Under the pieces are notes generated by a model. That model was not told the DNA's origin and searched no databases. It was given only the letters and a program-made list of their open reading frames with translations. Shown in pieces: positions 25,982 to 33,440 of a stretch of DNA of 42,373 nucleotides. The stretch spans positions 1 through 42,373 of the forward strand of contig NZ_AUCX01000026.1 in the NCBI RefSeq assembly GCF_000429985.1, written 5' to 3'. How positions within the stretch are numbered: position 1 is the first letter of the stretch; the number at the start of each line of letters is the position of its first letter. The position numbers and the translations under genes were made by a program. The DNA comes from Maridesulfovibrio bastinii DSM 16055. GTDB taxonomy: Bacteria > Desulfobacterota > Desulfovibrionia > Desulfovibrionales > Desulfovibrionaceae.

Positions 25982-28305
25982 TATTGCGCTCCCTCAAAGT
26001 TCATCAGTTTTTTCAGCAAGCCATCGGTTTCCGACTCCAACTGAAGAATGTCGGCGGCAACCTCTTCCAAAGAGCGAAGCGGGGTGTGCTTGTAGAAATG
26101 CTTGTTGAAACTGATCTGGTAGCCGATCTTGGTCTTTTCAAGATCAATCCAGGCTTCTTCCACATGAGGACGCACCTCTCGCAGGAAGTATTCGTGGATG
26201 TCTTTCTCAAGCGGAACCACTTCGGAATCCCGAAGCTCACTGTCTGCCTCGTATTCAATGAAGTTGTCCTTTTTATCCGTCGGATAATATCCATAATCAG
26301 GCAGATCGTCTTCTTCAGCTCTGAGCCTGTTCAGAAGCTGGTCGAGCTTGTCGCCTTTGAGTTTGTGAACTTTCTTGATTACTTTTTCCGCGTTTTCATC
26401 ACGCCAGCTCATAGCGTTCAGAATTTGCTTTTTCTGCGGAGCGGCAAGCTTGATTTTCAGGCCCTTGAGGATGCTGTTAATCTTGTCCACGAACAGGTTA
26501 TAGTCCATGAACAACGCATCGCCGATTGCGTCAGCAAGGCTTTGAGCCACCTCCATGAGCTTTTTTTGCTCACGCCATCTGGTCACCGAGAGCAATGCGC
26601 CTTTGTTCTTGGCGGTGATGCTGATTTCTTCCCGGTCGATATAGCTTTCAATGCGGTCCTTGTGCTGCTTCAAGTCCACGTACACGTCATCACCGAACTT
26701 TTCGTAAGCCCATTCCGAGATTTCCCGGATTGCTGGCATAAAGCGAAGAGAGGCAATGTGCTCTGGTGTGAATTGCGCAGCAAGACGCAATGGTCTGTCC
26801 ACAACGATCTTGTAATATCCGAAGTCGCTATTCTTGAAGACCTTGGATATTTCATTCTGATCCATGCTCAAATAGAGCTTGGTAATCTGGTCAACATGAT
26901 CAGGTGAAAGCTCACAGTTTTTAGCCCCAAGGTTCTTTCGAAGCGAACGATACATCTCCGAAGCATTGATGAGCTGAATCTTGCCTTTGCGCTCTTCCGA
27001 TTTGTTGTTGGAGAGTATCCAAATATAGGTGGTGATGCCGGTGTTGTAGAACAGGTTTGTGGGAAGCTGAATGATGGCTTCCACCCAATCGTTCTCAATG
27101 ACGTGCCTTCGGATATTGCTGGCCCCACCTCCTGCATCGCCCGTGAACAGGGAAGAGCCATTATGAACACAAGCAATCCGTGATCCCAGAGGGGATGAAG
27201 ACGGACTCTTCATCTTGTTGACCATCTCCATCAGAAACAGGAGCTGACCGTCAGAAGAGGCCGGGGTAGCATCCTCCGTGTTTTCGTCTCCCCAATAATC
27301 TTCCAGCCGCACCATGAAGCGAGGATCAACGATTTCTTTGCCGTCCTTGATGAACTTTGCATCCGAACTCCAGGACTTTCCGTAGGGTGGGTTGGAGAGC
27401 ATGAAATCGAACTTCATGCTGGAAAACTCATCAGTAGCCAGGGTCGAGCCAAACTTGATGTTCTCGGGATCATTGCCCTTAATCATCATGTCCGATTTGC
27501 AGATGGCGTAGGTTTCGCCGTTCACTTCTTTTCCGTACAGATACACGTCAGCGGTGGTTTTGACCCCACCATTCGGGTCAGTGATGTACTTCTCGGATTC
27601 CGTAAGCATCCCACCTGAACCACACGCCGGGTCATAAATGGTCAGGACGGGAGGCAGATTCCCATTAACGGGCTTGAAGAGCAGGTTGGTCATCAGGTGG
27701 ATAACTTCACGCGGCGTAAAGTGCTCGCCAGCCTCTTCATTATTTTCTTCATTGAATTTGCGGATTAACTCCTCGAACACATAGCCCATACCGAGGTTGG
27801 TCAACGCCGGGAGCAATCGACCATCCGAGGCGCGTACAGGTTCTGGACCCAGATTGATCTCCGGCGAAACGAATTTTTCGATGACATCAAAAAGTACGTC
27901 CGCAACAGCCATCTTTCTGGCTTGGCTACGCAGGTCAAAATGCTGGATGATCTCTTTTACGTTGTCGCTGAATCCATCGAGGTAGTTGTTGAAGTTTGCT
28001 TCAAGCTGGGACGGATTGTTCAGGAGCGATTTTAAAGTGAACAAAGAAGTGTTGTAAAAGACATAACCAGACTCTTCGCACAACGGGCTTGAATCCAGCA
28101 CCGTCATTCCAACTTCTTCTCTCTGATATTTTACTTCTTGAAGTACGGCTTCTTTGCTTGGCTCAAGCAGACAATCAAGTCGCCGAAGCACAAACATGGG
28201 GAGGATGACATCTCTATATTTCCCTCGGACAAAGACATCTCTGAGGCAGTCATCAGCAATTGACCAAATAAAAGAAACCAGTTTGTTATGTGCGGTATGG
28301 TCCAT
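25981..28305 (-). CDS. hsdM: Type I restriction-modification N6-adenine methylase HsdM
   Basis: About 774 residues from the ATG at 28305 (MDHTAHNKLVSFIWSIADD); the frame is open 21 codons further. S-adenosylmethionine site DPACGSGGM and catalytic NPPYGKSW mark an N6-adenine methylase. It is longer than the common 500-residue HsdM because of a C-terminal helical extension of about 230 residues ending SETDGLLKKLMNFEGAQ. It heads the hsdM-hsdS-hsdR operon and protects host DNA. Confidence 0.93.
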   Translation of the reverse strand: MDHTAHNKLVSFIWSIADDCLRDVFVRGKYRDVILPMFVLRRLDCLLEPSKEAVLQEVKYQREEVGMTVLDSSPLCEESGYVFYNTSLFTLKSLLNNPSQLEANFNNYLDGFSDNVKEIIQHFDLRSQARKMAVADVLFDVIEKFVSPEINLGPEPVRASDGRLLPALTNLGMGYVFEELIRKFNEENNEEAGEHFTPREVIHLMTNLLFKPVNGNLPPVLTIYDPACGSGGMLTESEKYITDPNGGVKTTADVYLYGKEVNGETYAICKSDMMIKGNDPENIKFGSTLATDEFSSMKFDFMLSNPPYGKSWSSDAKFIKDGKEIVDPRFMVRLEDYWGDENTEDATPASSDGQLLFLMEMVNKMKSPSSSPLGSRIACVHNGSSLFTGDAGGGASNIRRHVIENDWVEAIIQLPTNLFYNTGITTYIWILSNNKSEERKGKIQLINASEMYRSLRKNLGAKNCELSPDHVDQITKLYLSMDQNEISKVFKNSDFGYYKIVVDRPLRLAAQFTPEHIASLRFMPAIREISEWAYEKFGDDVYVDLKQHKDRIESYIDREEISITAKNKGALLSVTRWREQKKLMEVAQSLADAIGDALFMDYNLFVDKINSILKGLKIKLAAPQKKQILNAMSWRDENAEKVIKKVHKLKGDKLDQLLNRLRAEEDDLPDYGYYPTDKKDNFIEYEADSELRDSEVVPLEKDIHEYFLREVRPHVEEAWIDLEKTKIGYQISFNKHFYKHTPLRSLEEVAADILQLESETDGLLKKLMNFEGAQ

Positions 28306-28581
28306 GAATATTCCGTTATATTTCAATTCAATTTTTGAGTATGAAGGAGAGTAGTTTGTCGCTCTCATTTTTTAGAGGCAACAGTATAGATTTTTGATTA
28401 GAACAGCAAACTATAAACCTCTAAAATGACACAAAAGTTACTTCATTGGCTTTGTAATTGTTTGCCAGCGTTCCTTGATCGTATATCACTCCACCCGATA
28501 TTTGCTCCGTAGTCGTCAACCGACCGTTGGCAAGCTTCCCGGTCACTAGATGATTGATACGGATGAATAAAAAACAACATG

Positions 28582-29130
28582 CTATGTGGCAAGCATTCTG
28601 TAGAGCGTCTGACGGCTCACCCCGTACTCCTGCGCCAGGGCTTTCTTCTCTGCCCCTGCCGCCACTTTGTCCTTAATCTCCTGGATCTGTTCAGGCGTGA
28701 GCGTAGGCTTCCTGCCACAATGCTTGCCCTTTGCTTGGGCCTTTGCAATTCCTTCCCTTTGACGTTCCTTGATGATCTCACGTTCAAATTGAGCCACTGC
28801 CCCGATGATCTGTAATTGCAGGGTCTGGAATGGGTTGTTCTGCCCGGTGAAGGTCAAGCGTTCCTTGTGGAACTCTACGGCAACGCCCTTGCCCGTCAGG
28901 GTCTTGAGGATGGACAGGAGGTCGCCGAGATTACGCGCAAGGCGGTCGATAGAATGAACGTGGAGCGTGTCGCCTTTCCTAACGAATCTCAGACACTCTT
29001 CAAGGACAGGACGCTTCGTAGTCGCTGCGCTGGCCTTCTCCTCATAGACGTGGGCAAGCTCAACCCCGTCAAGCTGACGGTCTGTGTTCTGGTCTACCGT
29101 GCTTACTCTGATGTATCCTACATGTGCCAT
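28582..29130 (-). CDS. Small serine recombinase (resolvase/invertase family)
   Basis: 182 residues. Catalytic Ser10 in GYIRVSTVDQNTDRQL, the IDRLARNLGDLL motif, the QLQIIGAVAQFERE helix, and a C-terminal helix-turn-helix (LTPEQIQEIKDKV ... YGVSRQTLYRML) place it with Tn3-type resolvases and Gin/Hin-type invertases. GGAGGG precedes the ATG. It lies between the restriction operon and the phage-like half of the island. It could resolve dimers or have brought in the hsd module; no paired inversion sites are obvious. Confidence 0.92.
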   Translation of the reverse strand: MAHVGYIRVSTVDQNTDRQLDGVELAHVYEEKASAATTKRPVLEECLRFVRKGDTLHVHSIDRLARNLGDLLSILKTLTGKGVAVEFHKERLTFTGQNNPFQTLQLQIIGAVAQFEREIIKERQREGIAKAQAKGKHCGRKPTLTPEQIQEIKDKVAAGAEKKALAQEYGVSRQTLYRMLAT

Positions 29131-29443
29131 ATCGTTACCCTCCTGATAGCTTAGCGTGTTACAGAAGGTCTAAGGGATACGGGAAAGTGTGTCAATAAAA
29201 AACAATGTGAGGTTTTGTTACACGGTGAAAAGCGGGTTGCGAGGTGTTGGGATAATGCTCCAGAAGGTGTATCTTGTGAGACAGTCAATCTCCATCCCTC
29301 CCCTCCTACCCATTGGTAAGACCCTCCCTGCCTATCGTTCACCTGTCGTCGGCTCCTGGCTCCCTGTAGGCCAGCGACCGCCCCCACCGGGGGGAAGCGG
29401 CGTTTCTGGTATATTGTAAAGCGTCTCAGATTTTTTAGTCAAA
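29131..29443. other. Intergenic region between recombinase and Gly/Ala-rich gene
   Basis: About 310 bp. Overlapping short frames on both strands have no recognisable domains. TGTTACA occurs twice (near 29158 and 29217) in the same orientation upstream of the recombinase and could belong to a recombination site or promoter region. Confidence 0.4.
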
Positions 29444-29497
29444 ACCATCTATCAGATGGTCTCAGATACTTGACAAAAGCCATCCCGCGCATATATT
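29444..29497 (+). promoter_or_regulatory. Sigma-70 promoter with adjacent operator-like palindrome
   Basis: TTGACA (29470-29475) and TATATT (29492-29497), 16-bp spacer, feed the Gly/Ala-rich gene. A perfect 7-bp inverted repeat ACCATCT-ATC-AGATGGT (29444-29460) ends ten bases before the -35 box, a typical place for a regulator to bind. Confidence 0.6.
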
Positions 29498-29526
29498 GAA
29501 AGAATACGTTATAGGAGGATTTCAGT

Positions 29527-29850
29527 ATGGGTTACGGGAAATGGATTTTAGGTGGTGCTGCGGTTGCGGTTGGTGGAGTAGGTTGCTTCTTCGCAGCTCC
29601 TCTCATAGCCGCAGCAGCAGGTGGAGCCGGTTTACTCGGAGCCGCAAGTACCGGAACGGCGATTGGTACATTATCAGGAGCTGCGTTAACAAACGCCTCG
29701 TTAGCGGCTTGTGGTGGTGGTGCCTTGGCTGCAGGAGGCGGAGGCATGGCCGCAGGAACCACTGTGATTGCAGCAGGTGGAGCTGCAATCTCTGGAGCAG
29801 CGACAGTTGGAGGAGCTGCAACAGTTGAAAAAATCAAAAAGGACTCATAA
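29527..29850 (+). CDS. Small Gly/Ala-rich membrane protein resembling the IFI6/IFI27 (ISG12) family
   Basis: 107 residues, almost entirely Gly, Ala and small hydrophobics, with two or three membrane-compatible stretches (ILGGAAVAVGGVGCFFAAPL; then AALTNASLAACGGGALAAGG and GMAAGTTVIAAGGAAISGAA) and a short basic-acidic tail. The ...A-GGG-lAaGG-gmA-G... pattern resembles animal interferon-induced IFI6/IFI27 proteins and bacterial proteins with the same motif; this is recognition by eye. It has its own sigma-70 promoter and AGGAGG 8 bases before the ATG, so it is probably expressed in the lysogen-like state. Possible roles are membrane disruption during phage infection or a small toxin, both inference. 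Confidence 0.6.
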   Translation: MGYGKWILGGAAVAVGGVGCFFAAPLIAAAAGGAGLLGAASTGTAIGTLSGAALTNASLAACGGGALAAGGGGMAAGTTVIAAGGAAISGAATVGGAATVEKIKKDS

Positions 29851-29920
29851 TATTCTTGAGCCTTAGCAGAAATTATGAAACGGGAGAGTACGCTTATTGT
29901 CCCTCCCGTTCTCTTTCAGG

Positions 29921-30871
29921 TTACTTCCGGCCCACCTTCACAATCCCCATCTTGACCGCCGTCTTCCAGTTGATCTCACCATTCGTAGCCGTCAGAAGGA
30001 CAATCTCATTGCCCACCTGTCGGGCCTCAAGGATACCTTCCCCAAGGTCAGCGTTCAGGATTGCCTCAGGGTTCACCTTATCCAGGTCTGCCATGAACTC
30101 CCCGGCAAGGGCTTTGTATCCGGCAGTGGTACGGCTCACGGCATGGTCCATGATGGCTTTGTGAAGTTCTCTGGGCATATTCTCACGGACCCATTCAAAA
30201 CACTCGTCAGGGTCAATGCCCATGTCAGACACGGCCTTGTATGCCTGGGATTCAAATTGAGAGCGAAGGTTCCCTACGATCTCAGCCATTTCACCCGGTT
30301 CCTTGCCTACCTGGGAGGCGGCACGACCGATGTAGTTCTCAATGTCATCCCCGGCGGCAATACGGTCTAACGCGCCGAAGATGGTGGACTCATCGACCAT
30401 GCTTCCGAGCGCATGAAGCATCTTCTCGTTACCTTCATCGAGAAGTTCCTCTCGGCTTTCAGGGGTGTCCTGAGAGGGCTTCTCCTGAGAGGTGTTGGGA
30501 GAGGTGGCCTCGGAGAACGTGCCGTCAGGGTTTTTGGTCAGGATGCCAGCGGCAACCATGTCTTTGACCCTGGCCTCTGTACCGTCTCGAAGGGTAACGA
30601 TGGAATCCTCCGTCAGACCGTCACGGCCCATGATGGGTGTGCCGGAAGCGGTACGGGCGGTATCCAGGTAGTGCGCTCCGTTTCTCCTGGCCTTCTGCTG
30701 TTCATCCCATACGTCATACGTGGTCGGCTCATGGTGGATGGTCAGACGACCGGAGGAATCACAGGTCATGCCAGGGCCATTGGTGCTGATGTCTCCGGTC
30801 CTGGGGGTGACGGGTTCTTTCGGGGCGTAGATGTTAGACATGCCTTCGTCGTAGGTGTTGTAGTCGTACAT
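29921..30871 (-). CDS. Phage-like protein of unknown function, last gene of the leftward operon
   Basis: 316 residues, acidic overall with a basic C-terminal tail (KMGIVKVGRK). The N-terminus is Tyr/Asp-rich (MYDYNTYDEGMSNIYAP); the middle has DGTEARVKDMVAAGIL, an acidic low-complexity linker, and long helices (about 140-260). GGAG precedes the ATG. Helical acidic proteins with a basic tail are common among phage scaffold and internal proteins, but I cannot assign it. Base composition is more GC-rich than the chromosome, like its operon neighbours. Confidence 0.55.
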   Translation of the reverse strand: MYDYNTYDEGMSNIYAPKEPVTPRTGDISTNGPGMTCDSSGRLTIHHEPTTYDVWDEQQKARRNGAHYLDTARTASGTPIMGRDGLTEDSIVTLRDGTEARVKDMVAAGILTKNPDGTFSEATSPNTSQEKPSQDTPESREELLDEGNEKMLHALGSMVDESTIFGALDRIAAGDDIENYIGRAASQVGKEPGEMAEIVGNLRSQFESQAYKAVSDMGIDPDECFEWVRENMPRELHKAIMDHAVSRTTAGYKALAGEFMADLDKVNPEAILNADLGEGILEARQVGNEIVLLTATNGEINWKTAVKMGIVKVGRK

Positions 30872-30958
30872 GATATTTCTCCAAGTTATCGTGGGGTTTG
30901 ATGGTTAATATGTTTCGGCTCAATTTTGAGCTGAATGATATAAACGATGTTTTGCCGT

Positions 30959-31660
30959 TTATTCCCTATAGTCTGTGAACGGTTCATTCATCCCTGTCAC
31001 TCTGCCTTGCAGTACCTCCCGCTCTTCCCGTTCCCGCTTGAGGATGTACCGGGAGACACGCAGGGCTAGTACTCCGATGCCAGAGTTGCATAGCTTCTCT
31101 GACAGGAAGTCCTTCACTCCTACGGTGATGCGGTCCTTGCGGTAGATGGTCTTGCCTTCCCATTCCTTTCGGGAGGACGGAAGGCGAAGGATGCGGGTAA
31201 CGAGGGAGTGACGAAACTCACGGTCGCTCTTGAACCGCCTGGGGTCATCTTCCTGCATGATGAACATGGCAATGATGACCGTCAGAATTTCGGAAGGGGT
31301 AACTCCGGCACTGCGAAGCCTGACAAGCCAGTTACTGACGCGAGGCCATACGGCTTGAGATTTGTGGTTGATCTCGTACCACTGGGCTTTTGCCATGAGG
31401 TCGCCAAGCATTACCCTGGCAGACGTGAGAGCGGCGTGGTTCTTGTTGGCCTCAGTGAACGCCTGGGCTTTCTCCAGGTATGGTTTGAGTTCTCCCTTGG
31501 TCACGGTCTTGCCAAGCGGGTGTCCGGTGTCTCGGTTCCTGTCGTCATGGTAGCGGCAATACTGTGAGAAGTTCTTGCGGTACTGGAAGCATCCAGGGAC
31601 TGAGCAATGTGTCGGGTTGGCCTTGAGACGTGCAAGACGTTTCCGGTCCTTGTCGTTCAT
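30959..31660 (-). CDS. Putative zinc-finger phage-like protein
   Basis: 233 residues from the ATG at 31660, which is preceded by GGGAGGT; longer forms would overlap the upstream gene. Near the N-terminus it has HCSVPGCFQYRKNFSQYCRYH, a C-x4-C-x10-C-x2-H metal-site pattern following a basic stretch (KDRKRLARLK). The rest is basic and helical. DNA or RNA binding is plausible. The gap to the gp14-like gene is 13 bp, so the two are co-transcribed. Confidence 0.55.
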   Translation of the reverse strand: MNDKDRKRLARLKANPTHCSVPGCFQYRKNFSQYCRYHDDRNRDTGHPLGKTVTKGELKPYLEKAQAFTEANKNHAALTSARVMLGDLMAKAQWYEINHKSQAVWPRVSNWLVRLRSAGVTPSEILTVIIAMFIMQEDDPRRFKSDREFRHSLVTRILRLPSSRKEWEGKTIYRKDRITVGVKDFLSEKLCNSGIGVLALRVSRYILKREREEREVLQGRVTGMNEPFTDYRE

Positions 31661-31673
31661 ATCAGACCTCCCG

Positions 31674-32249
31674 CTATTTCTTGCCATAGTACCTGTTGTA
31701 GTTGTCCAAGGCAGAAGCTCCGATAGACAGACCAGCACCGATCATACTCGGTCGGCTTACAGGCGACGGGATGTAACGCTGGAAGCTGGAGCCACGGTTC
31801 TTGGCCTCACGTCGGAAGCCGGATACGGCGATGTCATTCTGGACTGCATCCATCTCCAGGTTCTGCCTCATGGCATCCCTGTAACGAGCCTCCTGGCGAT
31901 AGAAGTCAGCCATGAGGTTCTCGAAGGAGACACCAGCGGATTCACTGGAAGCCATTGCCGTACCAGCCTTCTGGAGACGCTCGATCTGGAGGTTCTGTAC
32001 CTCTTTGGCAGTCTGGTCCTGCTTCTGCATCTGCTGCATGTTGGCGGCAGCGGCTTGTTCAACGTAGTTCTTGTTGGCGATCTGAGCGTTCTGCATCATG
32101 GCCCGATTGTTCTCTTCGGCCATCCTGGACTGGTAGTTGGCCTGGGCCTGGGCTTGTTCAGAAGACATCATGTAACTCGCCCCGGCAGTTGCCGCACTCA
32201 TCGCCATTGCTGACCAGAACATCACTGTAGGACTAATTGCGTCACACAT
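31674..32249 (-). CDS. T7 gp14-like internal virion protein
   Basis: 191 residues. It starts MCDAISPTVMFWSAMAMSAA, a short hydrophobic N-terminus, followed by a long Gln/Ala/Met-rich helical coil (AQAQANYQSRMAEENNRAMM ... QIERLQKAGTAMASSESAGV) and ends in a Gly/Ser-rich tail (SMIGAGLSIGASALDNYNRY). This layout matches the internal virion protein B of T7-like podoviruses, which is ejected first and forms the outer-membrane pore for DNA entry. AGGAGG lies 7 bases before the ATG and overlaps the end of the preceding gene. Confidence 0.7.
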   Translation of the reverse strand: MCDAISPTVMFWSAMAMSAATAGASYMMSSEQAQAQANYQSRMAEENNRAMMQNAQIANKNYVEQAAAANMQQMQKQDQTAKEVQNLQIERLQKAGTAMASSESAGVSFENLMADFYRQEARYRDAMRQNLEMDAVQNDIAVSGFRREAKNRGSSFQRYIPSPVSRPSMIGAGLSIGASALDNYNRYYGKK

Positions 32250-32260
32250 GGGCTAGCCTC

Positions 32261-32500
32261 CTAATGCTTCCATTCTTCGTCGTCGTAGGTGGGGAGGTCT
32301 TCGGTCATCTTCTCAAGGGCCTCTTGCATAGCGAGAGGGTCACCGATGGAATCCAGGGTGATACCGTTGTCTCGCAGGAATTGCCGAACTACGTTGAGGA
32401 AGGATGCCTTCGGGGTGTCTTCTGCTTTCAGTTGGTCGATCATCGTATCTCTGAGAGCGAACCAAAGGGACTTGAGTTGTTCTTGATCTGCTTTATTCAT
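32261..32500 (-). CDS. Small-terminase-like protein (T7 gp18 / podovirus TerS type)
   Basis: 79 residues. An N-terminal helix (QEQLKSLWFALRDTMIDQL) is followed by TPKASFLNVVRQFLRDNGI and an acidic C-terminus with LPTYDDEEW. The x-LNVxRQFLxDNxI segment is characteristic of small terminase (DNA maturase A) proteins of T7-like and related podoviruses, which select DNA for packaging. GGAGGT precedes the ATG. No large terminase is present in the island. Lies between the RHH-like and gp14-like genes. Recognition is by motif alone. Confidence 0.6.
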   Translation of the reverse strand: MNKADQEQLKSLWFALRDTMIDQLKAEDTPKASFLNVVRQFLRDNGITLDSIGDPLAMQEALEKMTEDLPTYDDEEWKH

Positions 32501-32517
32501 TTCGATCTACCTCCACG

Positions 32518-32835
32518 CTACTTGATGGAACTCTTGCCCCTGGACCCTGCCAGCATGAGGAACGTGATAAGTTCTCGGTCTGACTCGTCTCCGGGCTGGA
32601 GGTTTCTGAGATGGTCGGCAAGGATTACGAGAGAACGACGAACGACCACGGAGGGCGACACGGAACGACCACTCATCTTATCGCCGTACCAGTTGCGGAT
32701 GAACTCCAGGTCTGCTTCAAGCTCCGGGGTTGTGCAGAAGCCGTACTTCCGGTTTCTGCCGGAACCTTTCAAACGGACCTGGGGCTGATTGTTTTCGATC
32801 TTCAATGCGTCATTGTGCTTGGTGTTCTTGGACAT
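32518..32835 (-). CDS. Putative ribbon-helix-helix-like regulator, first gene of the operon
   Basis: 105 residues from the ATG at 32835 (MSKNTKHND), preceded by AGGAG; an upstream extension of 12 codons lacks a ribosome binding site. A basic segment (QVRLKGSGRNRKYGF) leads into TTPELEADLEFIRNWYGDKM and SVSPSVVVRRSLVILADHL, which resembles a strand-helix-helix DNA-binding fold. It is the first gene after the structured leader and may regulate the operon. I do not recognise a named family. Confidence 0.5.
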   Translation of the reverse strand: MSKNTKHNDALKIENNQPQVRLKGSGRNRKYGFCTTPELEADLEFIRNWYGDKMSGRSVSPSVVVRRSLVILADHLRNLQPGDESDRELITFLMLAGSRGKSSIK

Positions 32836-32875
32836 GATGAAACTCCTGTATGTAGTGTTGAAAAGGCGCACATTC

Positions 32876-32919
32876 GATAAAAAGAGGCAGGACAGCCCAT
32901 GTTTGAAGACTGCCCTGCC
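32876..32919 (-). terminator. Terminator or attenuator just upstream of the phage-like operon
   Basis: Ten-pair stem, GGCAGGACAG with CTGCCCTGCC on the plus strand (32886-32895 with 32910-32919). The one A/C mismatch becomes a U-G pair only in minus-strand RNA, and a CTTTTTATC tract follows on that strand. It lies 41 bp before the first start codon, so it may stop basal transcription from upstream. Confidence 0.75.
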
Positions 32920-33296
32920 TGATGCCCCACGATGAGGGAGGAGACACGTAAGGGCGGGAGGAGAGGAACATGAAGGAAATTAAAGGCCCACCGCTCCCAT
33001 GACTCGCAGACACAAGACGGGAGACAGTGGGCCTATGACTCTGCCAGGGGAGCTACCCTGGAACCAGAGACTGACCCAAAGGAGGAGGAGAAATATGGGC
33101 GCAGCTCTTACGAGCCACTGGAAGAGGGAGTAAGTGGGTGAAGGGCTTTCGTTCCTCGCTCCCACCTACTCCCATCGTGACGGGGTTACTGTAGGTGTTC
33201 TGTGGTCGTCCACTGGATTCACTGAAGCTAGCTGAAGGGCTACCAGTGTATTCTACAGGGTTACTACAGGTTTCTATGATAAGGGGTTAGAGAAGA

Positions 33297-33355
33297 GGTA
33301 AGATAGGTTACACCTTAGGTTATCTATAGATTTCTTTAGTATATCTATCTTTACC
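33297..33355. other. AT-rich stretch downstream of the tandem phage-type promoters
   Basis: About 59 bp, clearly more AT-rich than the surrounding island, beginning roughly 50 bp downstream of the second phage-type promoter. Two tandem promoters followed by an AT-rich block is the layout of the T7 primary replication origin. Function here is inference. Confidence 0.4.
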
Positions 33356-33404
33356 CTCACCCCCTATATCCCCCTCTCCCATCGGGAGGGAGGTCTTTCT
33401 TCTT

Positions 33405-33421
33405 ACTAGTGGGCCTTAATT
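33405..33421 (-). promoter_or_regulatory. Single-subunit phage RNA polymerase promoter, variant 2 (K11-like specificity bases)
   Basis: Minus strand AATTAAGGCCCACTAGT aligned to -17..-1. It keeps the AATTA upstream block and the CACTA core of T7-group promoters. At -11 and -10 it has GG, as in the K11 promoter, instead of CC as in the neighbouring copy. It is followed by the same AAGAAGAA initial sequence as copy 1. Leftward, toward the terminase-like operon. Confidence 0.6.
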
Positions 33422-33440
33422 CCGTGGCCTCATTCTTCTT

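Larger units (their letters stand above)
32880..33440 (-). ncRNA. Structured leader or non-coding RNA candidate
   Basis: About 560 nt without a gene, packed with stem-loops: 32886-32919; 32985-33033 (GGCCCAC / GTGGGCC plus CTCCC / GGGAG); 33044-33061 (CCAGGG / CCCTGG); 33126-33173 (GGGAGTA-A-GTGGG / CCCAC-C-TACTCCC); a nested pair at 33189-33258 (CTGTAG / CTACAG around CACTGG / CCAGTG); and 33283-33363 (GGGGT / ACCCC around GGTAAGATAG / CTATCTTTACC). Mismatches in the first and fourth stems become U-G pairs on the minus strand, so RNA from that strand folds better. It begins exactly downstream of the phage-type promoters. I match it to no known RNA class. Confidence 0.5.

Noticed and set aside
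29151-29419. Overlapping short open frames on both strands
   Set aside because: They lack a recognisable domain and a convincing ribosome binding site and overlap each other; compositional noise is the simpler explanation.
32237-32880. Plus-strand open frames opposite the phage-like operon
   Set aside because: The minus-strand genes have well-placed ribosome binding sites, coupled spacing and recognisable motifs; the plus-strand frames have none.
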